A stretch of DNA of 16,992 bases from Actinomycetota bacterium. GTDB lineage: Bacteria; Actinomycetota; Actinomycetes; Actinomycetales; Actinomycetaceae. Of the stretch, positions 14,243 to 16,992 are shown piece after piece. Both the position numbers and the translations under genes were made by a program. Location: assembly GCA_019425105.1 (NCBI GenBank), contig JAHYYD010000022.1, positions 1 through 16,992 of the forward strand, read 5' to 3'. The notes under the pieces are model-generated. The model did not search any database. It was not told the DNA's origin and worked only from the letters and a program-made list of their open reading frames with translations. The stretch's first letter is position 1; each line of letters opens with the position of its first letter.

Positions 14243-14260
14243 CTGAAACGAAAGTTTCAG
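14243..14260 (+). other. Linker hairpin between tRNA-Gln and first tRNA-Glu
   Basis: CTGAAAC (14243-14249) and GTTTCAG (14254-14260) form a perfect 7-bp stem closed by a GAAA tetraloop, a stable GNRA type. It lies between mature tRNA ends and may guide 3' processing of the precursor; that role is inferred. Confidence 0.55.
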
Positions 14261-14265
14261 TGAAG

Positions 14266-14338
14266 GCCCCCATCGTCTAGCGGCCTAGGACGACGCCCTC
14301 TCACGGCGTTAACGCCGGTTCAAATCCGGCTGGGGGTA
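14266..14338 (+). tRNA. tRNA-Glu (anticodon CUC), copy 1
   Basis: This 73-base cloverleaf has acceptor GCCCCCA/TGGGGGT with a G1-U72 wobble and discriminator A. The anticodon stem ACGCC/GGCGT holds loop CTCTCAC (anticodon CTC, reading GAG), and the T-arm is GCCGG-TTCAAAT-CCGGC. CCA is not encoded: the next bases are CGG. It is identical in all 73 positions to the second copy. Confidence 0.95.
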
Positions 14339-14339
14339 C

Positions 14340-14355
14340 GGTTCATCAGTGAATC
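14340..14355 (+). other. Small linker hairpin between the two tRNA-Glu copies
   Basis: GGTTCA (14340-14345) can pair with TGAATC (14350-14355), with one G-U pair, around a TCAG loop. It is weaker than the first linker hairpin but in the equivalent place. Confidence 0.35.
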
Positions 14356-14358
14356 AAG

Positions 14359-14434
14359 GCCCCCATCGTCTAGCGGCCTAGGACGACGCCCTCTCACGGC
14401 GTTAACGCCGGTTCAAATCCGGCTGGGGGTACCA
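14359..14434 (+). tRNA. tRNA-Glu (anticodon CUC), copy 2, with encoded CCA
   Basis: The mature body at 14359-14431 is identical to copy 1. Here the bases after discriminator A14431 are CCA (14432-14434), so the 3' end is genome-encoded, unlike the other two tRNAs of this cluster. The terminator stem begins 3 bases later. Tandem duplication of the tRNA body with a different 3' flank is the simplest history. Confidence 0.95.
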
Positions 14435-14436
14435 AC

Positions 14437-14469
14437 AACCTCGTCGCTATTAAGGTGGCGAGGTTTTTT
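14437..14469 (+). terminator. Classical terminator of the tRNA cluster
   Basis: AACCTCGTCGCT (14437-14448) pairs with GGTGGCGAGGTT (14454-14465), including some G-U pairs, around an ATTAA loop. It runs into six Ts (14464-14469). This is the only terminator in the window with a proper U-tract. Confidence 0.85.
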
Positions 14470-14502
14470 GTTAACCACACGGTCCGCGTTTTACCTTGTC
14501 CT

Positions 14503-14547
14503 TTGCAGAAAAGTTTCGGAACCGTTGCAGTGTGTCTAACCTAGAAT
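14503..14547 (+). promoter_or_regulatory. Pullulanase promoter region with paired TTGCAG sites
   Basis: TAGAAT (14542-14547) is a good -10, giving a start near 14554 and a leader of about 38 bases. No good -35 stands 16-18 bases upstream. Instead TTGCAG occurs at 14503-14508 and 14525-14530, 22 bases apart, about two helical turns. They could be activator or LacI-type half-sites for sugar control. The regulatory role is inference. Confidence 0.35.
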
Positions 14548-14591
14548 CAGCCCCCATGGGAGGGGACCGCTTTTAGACGAGGGAGTCTGTC

Positions 14592-16992
14592 GTGACATAC
14601 CGACTCAACAGGACGACGCTGCGCCGAGCGCTGGGCGTTGGCGCTGCAATTGCTGTGATGGGGGGTGTTGTGCCAGCCGCGTGGGCTGCTCCCGAGACGG
14701 ATGCGTCAAACCAGGGCAGTGTGGCGACTACCGCCGATGCGGGAGGTGCGCAAGCGAGCGCGGACGTCCTGGTGACAATCCCCGGCAGCCATAACAAGGC
14801 GATGGGATGCGACGCCGATTGGGCGCCAGACTGTGCCAAGGCGGCGCTGACGCGTGACGCGACCGGCGTCTACAGTGCGACGTTCACGCTGCCCGCCGGA
14901 GACTACCAATACAAGGTCGCCGAGGGCGGCTCCTGGGATACGGCCTACGGTGCCGGGGGTGCAGCGGGGGGAGCGAACATCTCCTACACGCTCAATGAAA
15001 CGACGTCTGTGACCTTCTATTACGACCGGGCGACGCACCGCGTGTGGAATACGGCGACCGATCAGACGGTGACGCTGCCCGGTACGTTCCAGAAGGCGCT
15101 CGGCTGTTCGGACAACTGGCAGGCTCAGTGCCTGGCGCCTCTGTTGGAGCCGACGGGCGATGGCACGTACACGTATTCCACCACCGCGTTGCCTGAAGGT
15201 GACTACGAGTTCAAGGTTGCCATCGGCGGATCCGACAACGAGAATTACGGGCAGGACGGCGCCGTCGGCGGCGCCAACTATCAGTTTGCAACGAAAGCGA
15301 ACAAGCTCGTGACCTTCACCTACGATTCTTCGACGCACAAGGTTGCTATCGCCAGCGCTGACGCCCCGGTCGCAGGCAACGGCGAGCAGCGTGCGTACTG
15401 GGTGAGCGCGAATACCCTCGCGTGGCCGACCTCCCTGCTCCCCGAGGGCGTCACGCGCGCGCAGGTGCTGGACGGCTCCGCGGCTCTGTCCTACGAGCTG
15501 GTGACCGCCCCCGAGGGCGGCGCAGGTCTGTCGGACGGCGCGGTCACTGGGGCCACGACGACCGCCCTGAGTGTGGCTGGCGATCTGCCCGCTGAGGTGA
15601 CGACGGCGCATCCCAATCTCAACGGCTACATCGCGCTGAAGGCCCCCATCGACGAGGCCGTGGCACGCGAGGCCCTCACCGGTCAGATCGCGGTCGCCCA
15701 GAAGTCGGGGGAGAGTATCAACGCCTTCACTGGCGTGCAGATCGCTCCCGTGCTCGACTCCCTGTACGCGCAAAAGGCCACCCAGGCCTCGTACGGCGTG
15801 AATTGGAACGAGGCGGGCAACCCGACGTTCGCCCTGTGGGCTCCTACGGCGAAGAGCGTCGCGCTGGTGTCGTGGAACACCTCGACGCCGAGCGGTTCCG
15901 ACGCTGATATCCCAGGCGATGGCCTGCGCACCGAAGCGGTGCGTGGCGACGATGGGCGTTGGAGCGTGGACAATGCTGCCGGCGAGATCCACGAGGGCGC
16001 CCAGTACCTGTGGGAGGTGAGCGTCTACGTGCCCGAAACGGGCAAGGTGGAGAAGAACCTCGTCACTGATCCCTACTCGGTGAGCCTGACCGTCGACTCG
16101 ACCCGCTCGGTCGCGGTCAACATGAATAACCCTTCGACCGTGCCCGCCGTGTGGACAAATTCGAAGGCGCCTGTCATTCAGGACGATGCGCAGCGCTCGA
16201 TCTACGAGCTGCACGTGCGCGACTTCTCCGCTGCCGACACCTCGGTGCCCGAGTACATGCGCGGCACCTACATGGCCTTCACGCAGTTCGAATCCAACGG
16301 CATGCGTCACCTGGACGAGCTGGCCCGCGCCGGCATGAACACGGTGCACCTGCTGCCCACCTTCGACATCGCGACGATCCCCGAGAAGCGCGCCGAGCAG
16401 AAGACGCCCGCAATCCCCGAGGATGCCGGCCCGGCGTCCGAGGAACAGCAGGCCGCGGTGTCCGCAGTGGCGGACCAGGATGCCTACAACTGGGGTTACG
16501 ACCCGCTGCACTGGATGGCCCCCGAGGGCTCCTACGCGACGTCCTCGCATCAAAACGGTGGCGCGCGCGTGCGTGAATTCCGCTCCATGGTGGGCGGGCT
16601 GCACTCGATCGGCATGCAGGTGGTCCTCGACCAGGTGTACAATCACACGCCCGCGGCGGGACAGTCGGCCAGCTCCGTGCTTGACCGAGTCGTGCCCGGC
16701 TACTACCAGCGCCTCAACGCCTCTGGTGGCGTTGAGACCTCGACCTGCTGCTCGAACGTCGCGACCGAAAATGCGATGAGCGAGCACCTCATGATCGATT
16801 CGATGATCCACTGGGCGAAGTACTACCACGTCGATGGCTTCCGCTTCGATCTCATGGGGCACCACCCGGCCGCTGAGATGAAGCGCGCGAAGGAGGCCCT
16901 GAAGTCCCTGACGCTCGAGAAGGACGGTGTGGACGGGTCGCGCCTGTACATCTACGGCGAGGGCTGGAACTTCGGTGAGGTCGCGAACAACG
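14592..16992 (+). CDS. pulA: Secreted type I pullulanase (partial, runs off window)
   Basis: The open frame from GTG 14592 (GGGAG at 14581-14585) reaches the window edge after 800 codons. Type I pullulanases hydrolyse alpha-1,6 branches of pullulan, starch and glycogen outside the cell. Residues 1-32 are a signal peptide (basic RLNRTTLRR start, hydrophobic 15-30, AWA cut before Ala33). Two similar modules follow, about 58-153 and 157-254. Each has a Cys pair (73/81, 172/180), a GDYxxKVA strand and a closing VTFxYD strand, like the X25-type modules of pullulanases. A pullulanase N2/CBM48-like region comes next (NPTFALWAPTAKSV near 413). GH13 motifs are YNWGYDP, VLDQVYNHT (region I), GFRFDLMG with nucleophile Asp753, and YGEGWNFGE with acid/base Glu790. 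All visible catalytic residues are intact; the C-terminus and any cell-wall anchor are beyond the edge. Confidence 0.92.
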   Translation, partial: MTYRLNRTTLRRALGVGAAIAVMGGVVPAAWAAPETDASNQGSVATTADAGGAQASADVLVTIPGSHNKAMGCDADWAPDCAKAALTRDATGVYSATFTLPAGDYQYKVAEGGSWDTAYGAGGAAGGANISYTLNETTSVTFYYDRATHRVWNTATDQTVTLPGTFQKALGCSDNWQAQCLAPLLEPTGDGTYTYSTTALPEGDYEFKVAIGGSDNENYGQDGAVGGANYQFATKANKLVTFTYDSSTHKVAIASADAPVAGNGEQRAYWVSANTLAWPTSLLPEGVTRAQVLDGSAALSYELVTAPEGGAGLSDGAVTGATTTALSVAGDLPAEVTTAHPNLNGYIALKAPIDEAVAREALTGQIAVAQKSGESINAFTGVQIAPVLDSLYAQKATQASYGVNWNEAGNPTFALWAPTAKSVALVSWNTSTPSGSDADIPGDGLRTEAVRGDDGRWSVDNAAGEIHEGAQYLWEVSVYVPETGKVEKNLVTDPYSVSLTVDSTRSVAVNMNNPSTVPAVWTNSKAPVIQDDAQRSIYELHVRDFSAADTSVPEYMRGTYMAFTQFESNGMRHLDELARAGMNTVHLLPTFDIATIPEKRAEQKTPAIPEDAGPASEEQQAAVSAVADQDAYNWGYDPLHWMAPEGSYATSSHQNGGARVREFRSMVGGLHSIGMQVVLDQVYNHTPAAGQSASSVLDRVVPGYYQRLNASGGVETSTCCSNVATENAMSEHLMIDSMIHWAKYYHVDGFRFDLMGHHPAAEMKRAKEALKSLTLEKDGVDGSRLYIYGEGWNFGEVANN

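Noticed and set aside
14167..14434. tRNA cluster as the attachment site of an integrated element
   Set aside because: No integrase, no repeated tRNA 3' end beyond the full tandem copy, and the next gene is an ordinary pullulanase.
14706..16865. 719-codon minus-strand frame opposite the pullulanase gene
   Set aside because: It is a codon-bias shadow: the plus strand has a signal peptide and all GH13 motifs, while the minus product is Arg/Gly/His-rich with no domain.

Overview
The window is a high-GC stretch from an actinobacterium. Codons end mostly in G or C, four genes appear to be leaderless with a TANNNT-like hexamer six bases before the start codon, and the gene content includes a DUF3516-type Ski2-like helicase and a FAH-family gene near gltX. 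Secreted pullulanase, an AGCS symporter and a RelB/YafQ pair would fit an Actinomyces/Schaalia-type host-associated organism. That genus-level placement is an inference from remembered families, not a search.

Layout. 1-72 is the tail of a YccF-like membrane protein. 92-601 is a YbaK/EbsC Cys-tRNA(Pro) deacylase. 756-1323 is a RelB/DinJ-YafQ toxin-antitoxin pair, visibly less GC-rich than its neighbours. 1356-2048 is a Pr6Pr-type six-helix membrane protein and 2102-2566 a VOC/bleomycin-resistance-like protein. The large helicase (5360-2610, minus strand) converges on the VOC gene and diverges from an AGCS sodium:alanine/glycine symporter (5614-7098). A FAH-family enzyme (7215-7982) is followed by a two-gene unit, an NCS1 nucleobase permease and a purine nucleoside phosphorylase (8047-10325, stop and start overlapping). 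An 819-base gene-free stretch then carries a strong hairpin, a 14-bp inverted repeat and three 19-bp tandem repeats. PatB/MalY-type C-S lyase (minus) and glutamyl-tRNA synthetase gltX (plus) diverge around a 10-bp-arm palindrome. gltX is followed by its own terminator, then a strong promoter driving tRNA-Gln(CUG) and two identical tRNA-Glu(CUC) genes, then a U-tract terminator. The window ends inside a secreted type I pullulanase (14592 onward) that has a signal peptide, two tandem N-terminal modules and all visible GH13 catalytic residues.

How parts work together. NCS1 permease plus phosphorylase looks like a purine uptake and salvage unit. gltX beside tRNA-Gln and tRNA-Glu genes groups a synthetase with its substrates. 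The phosphorylase is the most notable gene: its base-pocket residues are Gln189 and Asp231, where ordinary trimeric PNPs have Glu and Asn. This pair is linked to 6-aminopurine recognition. The FAH-family enzyme also lacks the usual lid His/Glu pair. I see no CRISPR array, insertion sequence, integrase or clearly new multi-gene defence system; the unexplained material is the repeat-bearing gap at 10391-11144.
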